Notes: generated from the sequence alone by a model not told the origin. Numbered from the stretch's first letter, positions 11,605 through 21,949 are shown. The stretch: 64,000 nucleotides of DNA from Streptomyces ficellus (GCF_009739905.1 NZ_CP034279.1:1364001-1428000); one strand, 5' to 3'. Numbers and translations: made by a program.

Positions 11605-11706
11605 GCGCATCGCACAGTTCATCCGCATCGTGTCGACCTCGGATTTCCGTATCGCTGGTCCGGTGTTCTCGCCTGGTGGTTCCGCCGGGCCCTGCCGGCC
11701 GGACGG

Positions 11707-12441
11707 TCACGGCCGGAGTGCGGCGGCCCGCAACTCCTCGTAGTACGGCAGGTGGTAGTCGCGGTGGGCCCGTAGCACCGGGTCGGCGGCCACCTTCTCG
11801 GCCCCGCGGCCCGGCGCGCGCGTGAAGCCGGCCGTCCTGCTGGTCGACTCGTGCCACCGGCTGGTCGCCTGCCACTCCGTCCGCATCCCCGGCTGCCAGT
11901 TCAGCGCGTCCGCGAGGAAGGGGATGCCCACCGCCGCGCAGTACGCCCGCACGGTGTCGGCCGGCCGGTCGAGCAGGTCGTCCGAGTCGACGACGACCGG
12001 CGTGGTGCCGGTGGCGGCCCGTACGGCCGTGAAGATCTCGTGCAGCCGGGCGAACCCGATCTCGTCGCGGCCGAGGTCCGGGTTGAGCGCGTGGTGCGAG
12101 GCGATGGCCTCGTCCGGGTGGCGGATGATGAAGGTGTGCGTGGCGCCGGCGAGGAAGTCCCGGTCGGCGAGCACCGCCGGGTAGGCGAAGTCCGTGGTGT
12201 CCTTGAAGAACACCGGCTTCTTCTCCTCCGCGAGGTCCCGCAGTGCGGCGAGTACGTCCTGCTCCGACCGGGCGACCCGGTCGCCCACCTTCACCTCTCC
12301 GAAGTCGACCACCTGGGAGAGCGGTTCGTGCACGACGACGTGGTCTCCCCGCTCCGCCATCATCCGCGCGAACGCGGTGGAACGGCAGCGCGGCGCGCTC
12401 CAGAGCGCGAGCACCGGTATCCGCCCTGATATGTCGTCCAC
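11707..12441 (-). CDS. PAPS-dependent sulfotransferase (AziU2-like role)
   Basis: 244 residues. The N-terminal 5'-phosphosulfate-binding loop is SAPRCRSTAF (15-24), and the 3'-phosphate site is represented by FIIRHPDEAIASHHALN. The fold matches short bacterial sulfotransferase/sulfotransferase-like P-loop proteins. GTG 12441 follows a GGAAGGGGAAACC site. With cysC, cysD and cysN in the same cluster, PAPS is supplied locally. In azinomycin, AziU2 sulfates a hydroxyl of the carrier-bound DADH to make a leaving group for aziridine closure; the same is proposed here. The gene is the first of the leftward operon and is divergent from the LysX-like gene. Confidence 0.85.
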   Translation of the reverse strand: MDDISGRIPVLALWSAPRCRSTAFARMMAERGDHVVVHEPLSQVVDFGEVKVGDRVARSEQDVLAALRDLAEEKKPVFFKDTTDFAYPAVLADRDFLAGATHTFIIRHPDEAIASHHALNPDLGRDEIGFARLHEIFTAVRAATGTTPVVVDSDDLLDRPADTVRAYCAAVGIPFLADALNWQPGMRTEWQATSRWHESTSRTAGFTRAPGRGAEKVAADPVLRAHRDYHLPYYEELRAAALRP

Positions 12442-12721
12442 GGTTTCCCCTTCCGTCTGGCACGGCGCTCGCGCGTCCGGCCGGAAAGCGTGCGGTGAAC
12501 TCATGCGAAAGGCATTCGGAATGCGGTTCAAGAGTGGCACGAGCGGCGCCCGGGCCGGGTAAGCGACATGTGCAGTCGCCGGGCCGCGAAGTAAACGCGG
12601 TGCGTCGCCGCGGATGAGCTTGTCGCGGACGCGCCCGCCGCCGGACCGCCCATAGCCTCCCGTGGACGCGACAGACCGGTTGTGCCATCCGGTCAACCAG
12701 TGGTCCTACGACGGAGGTCAC
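12442..12721. promoter_or_regulatory. Divergent promoter region of the cluster
   Basis: 280 bases between the two divergent arms of the cluster. It must hold promoters for both directions. No convincing -35/-10 pair or operator could be assigned by eye. The part at 12480-12540 is less G+C-rich than its surroundings. A GGAGG at 12713-12717 serves the LysX-like gene. Confidence 0.6.
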
Positions 12722-13600
12722 GTGTCAGCGACATCCAAGCCCCCGGGTGACGGCAGGATCGCCGTGCTCGCCAGCAGGGTCGGCGCGGACGAGAAACGGC
12801 TCTTCGACGCACTCGAACGGCGTGGTGTTCCCTTCGACCACGTCGACACGCGCGGCCAGTGGTTCCTGGCCGGGCAGCGTGACCTGCCGTGGAGTCTCGT
12901 GCTGAACCGGGAGATCGGCCAGGCCCGCGCCACGTACGCGGCCCGCTGCCTCACCTCGGCGGGCGTCGAGGTGCTCAACAGCGCGGACGCCACCGAGGTG
13001 TGCGGGGACAAGTGGCGCACCACCCTGGCGCTCCGGGCGGCCGCGGTGCCGACGCCGCGCACCGCGCTCGGCCTCACCCCGCAGGCCGCGCTGGACGCCC
13101 TGGAGTCCCTCGGCTACCCGGCGATCGTCAAGCCGCTGGTCGGCTCGTGGGGCCGGCTGGTGGTACGGCTGCCCGACCGCGCGGCCGCGGAGGGCGTGTT
13201 CGAGTACGTCGCCGCGCTGCCGGGCCCGCAGTCCCACCTGACGTACGTGCAGGAGCTGATCGACAAGCCGGGCAGGGACATCCGGGCGATCGTCGTCGGC
13301 GGCCAGGTGCTGGGCGCCGTCCACCGGACCGGTGAGTCGTGGCGCACCAACGTGGCGCTCGGCGCGCGGGCCCGGCCGTGCGAGGCGACACCGGAGATCA
13401 CCAAGCTGTCGCTCGACGCGGCGGCCGCCGTCGGCACCGACATCGCGGGTGTCGACCTGATCGAGGACCGGGACGGCCGGCTGCTGGTGCTGGAGGTCAA
13501 CCACCGGGTCGAGTTCAGCGGGTTCCAGTCCGCGTTCGGCGACCGGGTCGACGTCGCGGACCGCATCGTGGAACACCTACGGGAGCGAGCGCAACGATGA
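12722..13600 (+). CDS. lysX: LysX-like ATP-grasp ligase loading the amino-group carrier
   Basis: 292 residues of the RimK/LysX ATP-grasp family. It ligates the alpha-amino group of glutamate or a related acidic amino acid to the C-terminal glutamate of LysW. Motifs include [34 protein letters not shown] (ATP-binding strand), [20 protein letters not shown], and the LysX-like [21 protein letters not shown], which binds metal. GTG 12722 is preceded by GGAGG. The family's lysine and arginine branches are split by substrate; the substrate-site residues were not compared, so glutamate is inferred from the AmCP antibiotic pathways. It overlaps the M20 gene by ATGA. Confidence 0.92.
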   Translation: MSATSKPPGDGRIAVLASRVGADEKRLFDALERRGVPFDHVDTRGQWFLAGQRDLPWSLVLNREIGQARATYAARCLTSAGVEVLNSADATEVCGDKWRTTLALRAAAVPTPRTALGLTPQAALDALESLGYPAIVKPLVGSWGRLVVRLPDRAAAEGVFEYVAALPGPQSHLTYVQELIDKPGRDIRAIVVGGQVLGAVHRTGESWRTNVALGARARPCEATPEITKLSLDAAAAVGTDIAGVDLIEDRDGRLLVLEVNHRVEFSGFQSAFGDRVDVADRIVEHLRERAQR

Positions 13601-14721
13601 ACTGGGCATTCACCAAGTCCGGCCACGTCACCGAGACGAGCGCCGTGGGGCTGCTGCGCGGCATGCTGGAGATACCGTCCTCGTCCTACCAGGAGCGCGC
13701 GCTGGCCGACTTCCTGGCGGAGGCGATGACGGACCTGGGTTACCGGGCGCACATCGACACGGTGGGCAACGTCATCGGCGTGATCGAGCGCGGCGACGGT
13801 CCGACCCTGATGCTGCTGGGGCACATGGACACCGTCCCGGGCCAGATCCCGGTCCGCTCCGAGGACGGCAGGCTCTACGGCCGGGGCGCGGTGGACGCGA
13901 AGGGTCCGCTCGCGGCGATGATCTGCGCCGCGGCGGGCGCGGTGGACTTCCCCGGGCGGATCGTGGTGATCGGCGTCGTCGAGGAGGAGACCCCGCGCTC
14001 GCGCGGCGCGATGGCGATCCGGGCCGCCCACGACCGGCCGGACGCGCTGATCGTCGGCGAACCGAGCGGCTGGTCCAGCGTGGTCATCGGCTACAAGGGC
14101 AAGCTCGACCTGCGCTACACCGTCCAGTGCCCGGCCACGCATCCAAGCAACCCGGAGCCGAAGGCGTCCGAACTGGCCGTCGCCTGCTGGGCCGCGCTGG
14201 TCGACCTGCTCGGGCCGGACGCGGGCCACGACGCGTTCGCCCGGCCGGGCGCGACGCTGTGCCGGCTGAACGCCGACCTGACGTCGGCGACGGCGGACCT
14301 CAGCGTCCGCACCCCGCCGGGGTTCGACGTCGAGGGGCTGGTGAGCGGGTTGCGCGACCGGCTGCCGGCAGGCCGTCTGGAGGTGCTGAACTCGGTGGCG
14401 GCCTGCCGGGCGGACCGGGCCAACCCGGCCGTCCGCGCGCTGGTGACCGGTATCCGGGGGCTGCACGCCCAGCCCCGGCTGGTGGTGAAGACGGCGACGT
14501 CGGACATGAACACCCTCGCGGAGGTCTGGGACATCCCGATGGCGACCTACGGCCCGGGTGACAGCAGGCTCGACCACGCCGACACGGAGCACATCGTGCT
14601 GTCGGACTTCCTGCGGGGCGTCGACGTGCTGTCCCTGGCCATCGCGGAGCTGGCGCACCTGCCGGTCCGCGTGGACGGCGGGGCGAGCGACGCGCCGCTT
14701 CCGGAGAGGAGTCTGCGATGA
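13597..14721 (+). CDS. M20 metallopeptidase, LysK-like deacylase releasing the carrier-bound product
   Basis: 374 residues. Metal-binding motifs of M20 enzymes are visible: GHMDTVPG with H76 and D78, [13 protein letters not shown] with D100, and [12 protein letters not shown] with E130/E131. LysK hydrolyses the isopeptide bond between LysW and the finished amino acid. ArgE/DapE-type deacylases are the alternative, but the tight coupling to lysX (ATGA overlap) and the presence of a LysW carrier favour LysK function. The 3' end overlaps the NRPS start by four bases, suggesting that the freed amino acid is handed to the NRPS. Confidence 0.9.
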   Translation: MNWAFTKSGHVTETSAVGLLRGMLEIPSSSYQERALADFLAEAMTDLGYRAHIDTVGNVIGVIERGDGPTLMLLGHMDTVPGQIPVRSEDGRLYGRGAVDAKGPLAAMICAAAGAVDFPGRIVVIGVVEEETPRSRGAMAIRAAHDRPDALIVGEPSGWSSVVIGYKGKLDLRYTVQCPATHPSNPEPKASELAVACWAALVDLLGPDAGHDAFARPGATLCRLNADLTSATADLSVRTPPGFDVEGLVSGLRDRLPAGRLEVLNSVAACRADRANPAVRALVTGIRGLHAQPRLVVKTATSDMNTLAEVWDIPMATYGPGDSRLDHADTEHIVLSDFLRGVDVLSLAIAELAHLPVRVDGGASDAPLPERSLR

Positions 14722-17700
14722 CCGACATGACCCAGCGTCTCGCCGCCCTGCCCGCCGAGCGCCGCGCGGGGTTCCTCGCGTTGCTGGAGGCGCAGGTGGC
14801 GGAGGCGGCCGGGCGGGGTCCGGTACCGCGCGGGGACACCGGGCCGGCGCCGCTGTCGTCCGCGCAGGAGACCTGGTGGTTCCTCGGCCGGTCCGCGCCG
14901 GATGGCCCCGCGGACGTGGAGCCGTTGTGCCTGCGGTTGCGCGGGGAGCTGGACGCGGGCGCGCTGCGGGCGGCGCTGGCCGCGGTCGTGGCCCGGCACG
15001 AGGCGCTGCGGACCGCGGTCGTGGACGGCGAGGACGGGCCGGTGCAGGTGGTCGCGCCCCGGGTGCGGGTCGAGCTGCCGCTGATCGAGGTGGCGGGTGA
15101 GGGGCCCGGGCAGCGGCTCGCCGCCGCGCGGGCGCTCGCCGCGGAACGGGTCGAGGCGCCGTTCGACGTGGGCAGGTCGCCCCTGTGGCGTGCCGCGTTG
15201 ATCAGGGTGGCGCCGGACGACCACCTGTTCCTGTTCGAGGCGCACCGGCTGGTGTGCGACGGCTCGTCGCTCGGGCTGCTGGCGGACGAACTGGCCGAGG
15301 CGTACCGGGCGTCGCGCGACGGCGGGGCGCCGCGGCTGCCGGCCCTTCCGGTGCAGTACCCCGACTACGCGGTGTGGCAGCGGGGGCGGCTCGACGACGG
15401 CGGGCCGGACGAGCGGGCCGCCCGCCTGCGCGACAGGCTCGCGGGCGCCGAGGTGCTGGAGTTCCCGACCGACCGGCCCCGCGGCGACACCCCGTCCTTC
15501 GCCGGGGACACCGCGGGTTTCACCCTCGGCCGCGAGGGCCTGGAGCGGGCGGCGGAACTGGCCCGGGAGGAGGGCGCGACCCCGTTCGACGTCCTCCTCG
15601 CCGCGTTCTTCACCCTGCTGCACCGGTACTCCGGCCTGGAGGACCTGGTGATCGGCTCACCGGACGGCGACCGGCGGGACGACGCCGTGTCGTCGGTGAT
15701 CGGGCCGTTCGCCACGCTCACGGCGCTGCGCGGGGACCTCTCCGGCGACCCGGCCTTCCGGGAACTGGTCCGGCGCGTGGGGCACGCGGTGTCGGACGCC
15801 CGCGCGCAGGGCGGCGTGCCGTTCGGTGAACCGGCCGGCACGGTGGGCCCGGCCGCCGACCCGTCGCGCTCACCGGTCTTCCAGATCGTGTTCGGTACGC
15901 GCGACGCGTCGCCCACGACCGGCCCGCCCGGCCTGCCCGGCCTGGTGACCACCCGGGAGACCGTCCGGAGCGGCAGGACCCGGTTCGACATGACCTGGCA
16001 GGTGGAGGAGCCGGCAGCGCCGGGCGTCGACGCGCGCCTGGACATCGGGTTCAACACCGGTCTCTTCGACGGCGAGAGCATCGCCAGGTTCGCCCGGCAC
16101 TACGACGGGCTCCTGCGCACCCTGACCGCCGCCCCGGACGCCCCGCTGTCCGCCGCGGACGTGCTGAGCCCGGAGGACCGGGAGTTCCTCGCCCGGGTCG
16201 GCAGCGGACCGGTGCGGCCGGTGCGCGAGACGACCGTCGTGGCGGAGTTCGAGGCGCGCGTCCACGAGGCGCCCGACAGCGTGGCGGTCGTCGTCGAGGA
16301 CACCCCGACCACGTACGCCGAGCTCAACGCCCGCGCCAACCGGCTCGCCGCCCTGCTGCGCGAGCGCGGTGCCGGACCGGGCACGAGGATCGGCCTGTGC
16401 CTGCGCAGGAACGCCGACCTGCCGGCGGCGATGCTCGCGGTGCTCAAGACCGGCGCGGCGTACGTGCCGCTCGACCCGGCGCATCCCGCCGCCCGGGTCG
16501 GGGAGATCGCCGCCGACGCGGGGGTGCACGCGGTGGTCGCGCACGCCGGGGTCGCGGGAGCCGTCCGCGAGGTCGCCGCGCCCGTGGTGATCCTGGACGA
16601 CGTCCGCGCGGAACTGGCGGCGATGCCCGACCGGAACGCGCCGCTCGCGGCGGAACCCGGCGACGTCGCGTACATCATCTACACCTCCGGCAGCACCGGC
16701 AGGCCCAAGGGGGTGCTCCTCGAACACCGCGGCGTGGTCAACTTCATCGACTCCACCCGGGACCTGTTCGGCCTGACGCCCGCCGACCGGGTGCTCGGGT
16801 TCGCGTCGATCACCTTCGACGTCTCCGTGTTCGAGACGTTCTCCGCGCTGCTGACCGGGGCGCGCCTGTGTCTGGCGACCGATGACGAGCGGCTGTCCAT
16901 CGACCGGCTCCAGGCGCTGATGGAACGCGCCGGCATCACCGTCATCGACCTGCCGCCGACGGTGATGCCGCTGCTGGCGCCGGAGAAGTTTGCCGACCTG
17001 CGCATCGCGTTCGTCGGCGGCGAGGCGTTCAGCGGTGAGCTGGTGAACCGGTGGAACCCGGGCCGGCGGCTGTTCAACGGCTACGGCCCGACCGAGTGCA
17101 CGGTGACGATGATCGTCGAGGAGTGCCCGGGCACCTGGGACACCACCCCGCCGATCGGCCTGCCCATGGCCAACCACGTCGCGCACGTCCTGGACCGCGG
17201 CCTGCGCCCCGTCCCGGTCGGGGTGCCGGGCGAGCTGGTGATCGGCGGGGCGGGGCTGGCCCGCGGCTACCTCGACCGGGACGAGCTGACCGCGGAGAAG
17301 TTCGTCCCCGACCCGTTCGGCACCGCGCCCGGCGGGCGTCTGTACCGGACCGGGGACCTGGTGAAGCGGTTGCCGGACGGACGGCTGGTCTTCCTCGGCC
17401 GGCTCGACCAGCAGGTCAAGATCCGGGGTCTGCGGATCGAGCTGGGCGAGGTGGAGTCGGCGCTGGCCTCGATCGACGGCATGGGTCCGGTCAGCGTGCG
17501 GCCGTGGACCGACGACGCCGGTGACAAGCACCTGGTCGGCTACCTGACGGGGATCGACGAGCAGCGGGTGCCGTCGGTGCGCGAGCGGCTGGGCACCCTC
17601 CTGCCGTCGTACATGGTCCCCTCGTACTTCGTCGTCCTCGGCGAACTGCCGCTCACCAGCAGCGGCAAGGTCGACTGGCGCAGGCTGCCGGCGCCGGACC

Positions 17701-18869
17701 CGGGCGCGGCGGGTGACGTGTCGGGGGACGAGCCGCGCACCGCCACCGAGCGGGTGCTGCTGCGCGAGGTGCTCGTCCCGCTGTTGCGCAACGAGCGGCT
17801 CGGTGTGCACGACGACTTCTTCCAGGCGGGCGGCAACAGTCTCCAGGCCGCCCAGCTGATGTCGGCGATCAACCGCAGGTTCGACGTGGAGGTCGCGCTC
17901 GGCGACTTCTTCGTCTCGCCCACGGTCGCGCACCTGGCCGCCACCATCGACTCCGTCCGTGCCGCGCGGCTCGGTGACGGCGACCGGCCGGCCCCGCAGG
18001 CGGACCGGTCTTCGTCGTCCCGGTCTTCGTCGTCCCGGCCTCCGACGGACGGCGGCCGTGCGGTCGCGGTCGCGGACGTCGCGGGGGGCGACGACCGGGC
18101 GCCGGTGCTGATGCGGCCGCCCGGCCCGGCGCGGGTGGTCCTGGTGCACCCGTCGGGCGGTGAACTGTTCTGCTACGTGCCGCTGGTGCGGGCGCTGCGC
18201 GAGGGCGTCGGTGTGGCCGGGTTCGCCGCCGACGCCCGGGACGCGGCCGTACCCGCGCAGGACGGTATGACTGTGGCCGCCGCCAGGATCGCGAAGGCGC
18301 TGACCGCGGCCGGGCTGCCGGAGTCGTCCTGCCTGGCCGGCTGGTCCTACGGCGGGGTGCTCGCCTTCGAGATCGCCCGGCAGCTGGAGCGCGACACCGG
18401 GCTGCGGCCACCGGTGGTGCTGCTGGACGCCTCCTGGAACGAGGATCCCGTACCGCTCGACGAGGCGACGGTGCGACGGCGGTTCGTGCACGACGTCGCC
18501 AGGCTGGCGGGGTGGGACGGCGCGGAGGCCGGCGCGGTCCCGGCCCCCGCCGCCGGCCCGGCCGGGCTCAGGCGGGCGCTGACGGACCTCGGGGTGGAAC
18601 CGGCCCTGAGCGACGAGGAGCTGGCCGGGCGCTACGACGTCTTCCGGGCGTGCGCGCTGGCGTTGCAGGCGTACCGCCCGCCGGGCCCGTACGGCGGCCC
18701 GGTGACCCTGCTGGCCGCCTCGCGCCGCGCCGCCGTGGAGGAGGAGTGGCGGTCGGTGTGCACGGGTCCCTTCCGGGCCGGCGGCCTGCCCGGCGACCAC
18801 TACACCCTGTTCACGGAACCGGCGCTGGGCCGGATCGTCGCCGCGATCGAAGAGACGCTCGCCCCCTGA
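14718..18869 (+). CDS. Single-module NRPS: condensation-adenylation-carrier-thioesterase
   Basis: 1383 residues. A condensation domain (about 45-470) is followed by an adenylation domain (about 505-1000) with [14 protein letters not shown] (652-665), FDVSVFE around D701, NGYGPTE and YRTGD. The carrier domain has the phosphopantetheine serine S1041 in GGNSLQ, and the thioesterase has S1210 in GWSYGG and H1361 in GDHY. The condensation motif reads HRLVCDG (176-182), so the usual second, catalytic histidine of HHxxxDG is arginine (R177). The adenylation pocket, aligned by eye to GrsA, reads D-V-F-D-A-V-G-V-T and fits no code known to me; an acidic residue at D744 would suit a basic side chain. 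A Ser/Arg-rich linker precedes the thioesterase. Confidence 0.95.
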   Translation: MTDMTQRLAALPAERRAGFLALLEAQVAEAAGRGPVPRGDTGPAPLSSAQETWWFLGRSAPDGPADVEPLCLRLRGELDAGALRAALAAVVARHEALRTAVVDGEDGPVQVVAPRVRVELPLIEVAGEGPGQRLAAARALAAERVEAPFDVGRSPLWRAALIRVAPDDHLFLFEAHRLVCDGSSLGLLADELAEAYRASRDGGAPRLPALPVQYPDYAVWQRGRLDDGGPDERAARLRDRLAGAEVLEFPTDRPRGDTPSFAGDTAGFTLGREGLERAAELAREEGATPFDVLLAAFFTLLHRYSGLEDLVIGSPDGDRRDDAVSSVIGPFATLTALRGDLSGDPAFRELVRRVGHAVSDARAQGGVPFGEPAGTVGPAADPSRSPVFQIVFGTRDASPTTGPPGLPGLVTTRETVRSGRTRFDMTWQVEEPAAPGVDARLDIGFNTGLFDGESIARFARHYDGLLRTLTAAPDAPLSAADVLSPEDREFLARVGSGPVRPVRETTVVAEFEARVHEAPDSVAVVVEDTPTTYAELNARANRLAALLRERGAGPGTRIGLCLRRNADLPAAMLAVLKTGAAYVPLDPAHPAARVGEIAADAGVHAVVAHAGVAGAVREVAAPVVILDDVRAELAAMPDRNAPLAAEPGDVAYIIYTSGSTGRPKGVLLEHRGVVNFIDSTRDLFGLTPADRVLGFASITFDVSVFETFSALLTGARLCLATDDERLSIDRLQALMERAGITVIDLPPTVMPLLAPEKFADLRIAFVGGEAFSGELVNRWNPGRRLFNGYGPTECTVTMIVEECPGTWDTTPPIGLPMANHVAHVLDRGLRPVPVGVPGELVIGGAGLARGYLDRDELTAEKFVPDPFGTAPGGRLYRTGDLVKRLPDGRLVFLGRLDQQVKIRGLRIELGEVESALASIDGMGPVSVRPWTDDAGDKHLVGYLTGIDEQRVPSVRERLGTLLPSYMVPSYFVVLGELPLTSSGKVDWRRLPAPDPGAAGDVSGDEPRTATERVLLREVLVPLLRNERLGVHDDFFQAGGNSLQAAQLMSAINRRFDVEVALGDFFVSPTVAHLAATIDSVRAARLGDGDRPAPQADRSSSSRSSSSRPPTDGGRAVAVADVAGGDDRAPVLMRPPGPARVVLVHPSGGELFCYVPLVRALREGVGVAGFAADARDAAVPAQDGMTVAAARIAKALTAAGLPESSCLAGWSYGGVLAFEIARQLERDTGLRPPVVLLDASWNEDPVPLDEATVRRRFVHDVARLAGWDGAEAGAVPAPAAGPAGLRRALTDLGVEPALSDEELAGRYDVFRACALALQAYRPPGPYGGPVTLLAASRRAAVEEEWRSVCTGPFRAGGLPGDHYTLFTEPALGRIVAAIEETLAP

Positions 18870-18879
18870 GGAGACGCAC

Positions 18880-20034
18880 ATGCGGTACGGATTCACCGAG
18901 GAACAACAACGGTTCCGGGCGGACGTGCGGCAGGCGCTGCGCTCCGCCGAGGTGCGCGCTGCGGTGGCGGACGCCACGCCCGCGGACGGCGTCGAGCCGG
19001 ACATGCGGACGCTGTACCGCCTGCTCGGCAAGCTCGGACTGCTCGCCGTGCACTGGCCCGCCGAGTTCGGCGGGGCGGACCGGCCGCTCACCGACGCGGC
19101 GATCGTCGCCGAGGAGCTGGTGCGCGCGGGCGTGCCGGACACGCTGCACGTCAACACCATCCAGATCGTCGGCCAGTTCCTGCTGATGGCGGGCAGCGCC
19201 GAGCAGAAGCGCCGGCACCTGCCCGCACTGGCCCAGGGCGAACGGTTCGCGTCGGTGCTCTACACCGAACCGGACGCGGGGTCGGACCTCGGCGCGCTGC
19301 GGACCGTGGCGGAACCGGACGGCGACGGCTACCGGCTCACCGGCACCAAGGTGTTCAGCCTCAAGACGCGCTTCGTCGACCTGGGGTTGTGCGCGGCCCG
19401 TACGACGCCGGGGGCCGGGAAGTACCAGGGGATCAGCCTGTTCCTGGTCGACCTGACCGCCCCCGGTGTGACGGTGTCGGTGATCCCCGGCGTCAGCGAC
19501 GAGCAGTTCCACCGGGTGGACCTCGACGCGGTGCCGGTCTCCGGTGACGACCTCATCGGGGCCCGTGACCAGGGGTGGCCGCTGCTCAACGAGGCGCTGG
19601 CCATCGAACGCACCGGTCTCGACTACTTCCTGAAGGCGGAACGCTGGCTGGAGGCCGCCCTGGAGGCGCTGGCCGACCGGGATCCGGAATCCACGCACGA
19701 CGCCCACCTCGAGCACATCGGCCGCTTCGACGGCGCGCTCGCGGCGGACCACGTCCTCGCCTGGGAGGTGCTCACCGGACTCGCCTCCGGCCGGGTCGAT
19801 CCCGTCACGGCCGCCGTCGCCAAGTACCACAGCAGCGAACTCGCCCGGGACGTCGCGGAATGGGCGGCCGGTGTCCCGGATCCCGGCCAGCGGGCGGACC
19901 GCGCCCCGGCCGCGGTGGTCCTTGACTCCGCCTACCGGGAGGCCCCGGGGCTCACCCTGTCGGCGGGGACCTCCGAGGTGATGCTGCAAATCATGGCGAC
20001 CGCCTTCGACTCCCTGGGACAGGAGAAGCGCTGA
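18880..20034 (+). CDS. Acyl-CoA dehydrogenase-like flavoprotein (first of a pair)
   Basis: 384 residues, full length for the family. Flavin and substrate segments are visible: LYTEPDAGSDLGALRT, GTKVFSL, and a C-terminal LSAGTSEVML. The YEGT catalytic glutamate of medium-chain enzymes is replaced by SAGT, as in actinobacterial FadE-type partners; an alternative base could be the glutamate of LAIERTGLDY. It starts 10 bases after the NRPS stop, with a GGAG site. In this pathway alpha,beta-desaturation of a carrier-bound aminoacyl group would let the 6-amino group add at C3, closing the pyrrolidine of an azabicycle; this is inference. Confidence 0.88.
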   Translation: MRYGFTEEQQRFRADVRQALRSAEVRAAVADATPADGVEPDMRTLYRLLGKLGLLAVHWPAEFGGADRPLTDAAIVAEELVRAGVPDTLHVNTIQIVGQFLLMAGSAEQKRRHLPALAQGERFASVLYTEPDAGSDLGALRTVAEPDGDGYRLTGTKVFSLKTRFVDLGLCAARTTPGAGKYQGISLFLVDLTAPGVTVSVIPGVSDEQFHRVDLDAVPVSGDDLIGARDQGWPLLNEALAIERTGLDYFLKAERWLEAALEALADRDPESTHDAHLEHIGRFDGALAADHVLAWEVLTGLASGRVDPVTAAVAKYHSSELARDVAEWAAGVPDPGQRADRAPAAVVLDSAYREAPGLTLSAGTSEVMLQIMATAFDSLGQEKR

Positions 20035-20035
20035 C

Positions 20036-21160
20036 ATGGACCTCACCCCCGATCCCCTCCTCGTCCAGTTGCGCGGGGCGTTGCGCACGGCCCTCGCCGG
20101 TGTCCCCGTACGGTCCGGGGTGCACGGCCCCCCGGTGGCCGACGGCCCCTCCGGCCCCGCGCGGGAGGTGCTCGACCGCCTGGGCGCGGCCGACTTCGAG
20201 CGGCCCGCCTCCGCCGGCGGGCTCGGTCTCGGCCTGACGGCCGGGGTGGTCGTCGCCGAGGAACTCGGCCGTGCGGCGTGCGGGAACCCCTACCGGGCCG
20301 ACGCGCTGGCCGCCTCCCTGGGGCACCCGGGTGGCGCCGCGTCGGCCGGCTGGGAGGCGCTGCCGGTCGGCGCCGGAGTGACGGCGACGGCCCGGGCGGG
20401 CGGCTGGGACCTGACCGGCGCGGCCACCGCCGACGGCCCCGCGGACGGGCCGCTCCTGGTGGCCGCCCGGGCCGGCGGTGAGCCGCTGCTGGTGGCGGTG
20501 GAGCCCGGTGCGCCCGGCCTTACGGCGGGGACCGGGTGCTGGCCGCAGGTCGTCCGGTTCGAGGCCACGCCGGTCACGCCGGCGGACGTGGTCGGGGCGC
20601 TGGACGACTCGCCCACGGGTCCGCTGGCGCGGGCGCGGCTGCGACAGGCCGCCTACCTGCTGGGCGTCGCCGACGGCGCGCACCGGATCGCGGTGCGCCA
20701 CGCCGGTGTCCGGCGGCAGTTCGACACCCGGCTGCGCGACCTGCCCGCCGTGGCCTTCCCACTGGCCCGGGCGATGGTGGCGCTGCGCGCGACCAGGGCG
20801 GTGGTCTACCGGGGCGCCTCGCTGGTCGACTCCCAGGACGCCGGGACCGGTACGGCGCCGGTGGCGGCCCTCGCGACGGCCGCCGGGACCGGAACGGCGC
20901 CGCTGGTGGCGCTCGCGACGGCCGCCGAGACCGCCCGGGACGTGGTGCGCTCGTGCATGCAGGCGTGCGGGGTGCGGGCGATGACGGACGAGCTCGGGCT
21001 GCACCGGTACTTCCGGCTGGTCGCGGCCGAGGCGGGCCGGTACGGCGAGCCCGCCGCGCTCTGGCGGCTCGCCGGCGCCGCCCGCCTCGACCGCGCCCGG
21101 CGAGCCGCCGGCGGGGGCGCCGCCGGCTCTCAGGTCGCGGCGGCGGCCCGGTCGCGGTGA
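20036..21160 (+). CDS. Acyl-CoA dehydrogenase-like protein (second of a pair, divergent)
   Basis: 374 residues. The remaining family signals are GLGLGLTAGVVVAEELGRAACGNPYRADA near residues 60-90 and the flavin-contact stretch VRRQFDTRLRDLPAVAFPLA, but the central beta-domain motif TEPxxGSD is lost. It begins one base after the stop of its partner, so a heteromeric complex with 18880-20034 is likely, as in FadE pairs. It may have a structural or substrate-binding role. A 14-residue duplication (AGTGTAPxxALATA) lies near residues 269-296. Confidence 0.82.
   Translation: MDLTPDPLLVQLRGALRTALAGVPVRSGVHGPPVADGPSGPAREVLDRLGAADFERPASAGGLGLGLTAGVVVAEELGRAACGNPYRADALAASLGHPGGAASAGWEALPVGAGVTATARAGGWDLTGAATADGPADGPLLVAARAGGEPLLVAVEPGAPGLTAGTGCWPQVVRFEATPVTPADVVGALDDSPTGPLARARLRQAAYLLGVADGAHRIAVRHAGVRRQFDTRLRDLPAVAFPLARAMVALRATRAVVYRGASLVDSQDAGTGTAPVAALATAAGTGTAPLVALATAAETARDVVRSCMQACGVRAMTDELGLHRYFRLVAAEAGRYGEPAALWRLAGAARLDRARRAAGGGAAGSQVAAAARSR
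20840..20923 (+). repeat. Two 42-base tandem copies inside the second dehydrogenase gene
   Basis: Copies 20840-20881 and 20882-20923 differ at only a few positions and add a 14-residue duplication in frame. The duplication lies between two predicted C-terminal helices. It looks recent. Confidence 0.85.
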
Positions 21161-21177
21161 GGTGCGGTGAGGTGCGG

Positions 21178-21225
21178 TGAGGCCGGCCGCAGCGACGGCG
21201 GCGCCGCCCGGCCCGGCCGGCCTCA
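21178..21225. terminator. Bidirectional terminator-like inverted repeat
   Basis: TGAGGCCGGCCG (21178-21189) is perfectly complementary to CGGCCGGCCTCA (21214-21225), with a 24-base G+C-rich loop that can pair internally. It sits between two convergent genes (stops at 21160 and 21233). Just before it, GCGGTGAGGT-like 10-base units are repeated three times from the stop codon on. Confidence 0.7.
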
Positions 21226-21232
21226 GCAGGGG

Positions 21233-21949
21233 TCAGCCCGCCCGGAGGTCCTGTCGTGCGCCCGGCTCCTCCTCGCCGGGGGCGCGTCCGGCCGGCTGGA
21301 TGAGTCCGGAACGGTAGGCCAGTGACACGAGTTGGGCGCGGTCGCGGGCCCCGAGCTTGGTGCGCACCCGGTAGAGGTGGGTGCGGACGGTGGCGACGCC
21401 GATGGTCAGCTCGCGGGCCACCTCCTCGGTGGACATGCCGCGGGCCACCATCTGCGTCACCTCCCGTTCGCGGGGGGTCAGTTCGTCCACCTCCGGACAG
21501 GGTGCCGGCTCCGCGCTGTCCGGCTGTTCACGGAACCACTCGACGAGGCGGTGCGCGATGTCGGGCGCGAGCACGGTCCGGCCCACGGCGGCCGCCCGGA
21601 TCGCGGTGACGAGTTCCTGCGGGCTGGCGTCCTTGCCGAGCAGACAGCTCGCGCCGGTGTGCAGCACGTCGCTGACGGTCTTGTCGGCGTCGGACAGGCG
21701 CGTGAACACCACGATATTGGGGCGCGCTTCCTCTTTTCCGAGCCTGCGGATCATCTCCAGGCCGGAGATGGTGCGCAGGGTCAGATCGGTGACCACGACA
21801 TCGGGCCGTGCGGTGCGCACCAGCACGATGGCCTCCATGCCGTTGTCGGTCGAACCGATCACATCGATGTCCGGTACGGCATCGAGCAACGTCCGTAAAC
21901 CGTCGCCGATGACCGGGAGTTCGTCGCAGATGAGTACCCGAATGGTCAT
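21233..21949 (-). CDS. NarL/LuxR-family response regulator
   Basis: 238 residues. The receiver domain has the phospho-acceptor D55 in VVVTDLTL and a conserved lysine in LLGKDAS. The C-terminal HTH has LTPREREVTQMVARGMSTEEVARELTIGVATVRTHL. No histidine kinase gene is adjacent, so it is an orphan regulator. Codon 18 is TTA (21896-21898), the leucine codon read by the bldA tRNA in Streptomyces, so translation should depend on development. The ATG at 21949 has a GGAGG site 9 bases upstream. It is a plausible pathway-specific activator. Confidence 0.92.
   Translation of the reverse strand: MTIRVLICDELPVIGDGLRTLLDAVPDIDVIGSTDNGMEAIVLVRTARPDVVVTDLTLRTISGLEMIRRLGKEEARPNIVVFTRLSDADKTVSDVLHTGASCLLGKDASPQELVTAIRAAAVGRTVLAPDIAHRLVEWFREQPDSAEPAPCPEVDELTPREREVTQMVARGMSTEEVARELTIGVATVRTHLYRVRTKLGARDRAQLVSLAYRSGLIQPAGRAPGEEEPGARQDLRAG

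Noticed and set aside
11468..11706. N-terminal extension of the small beta-rich protein through the 18-base repeats
   Set aside because: The frame is open, but a strong ribosome site precedes GTG 11467 and no start with a site is found further up.
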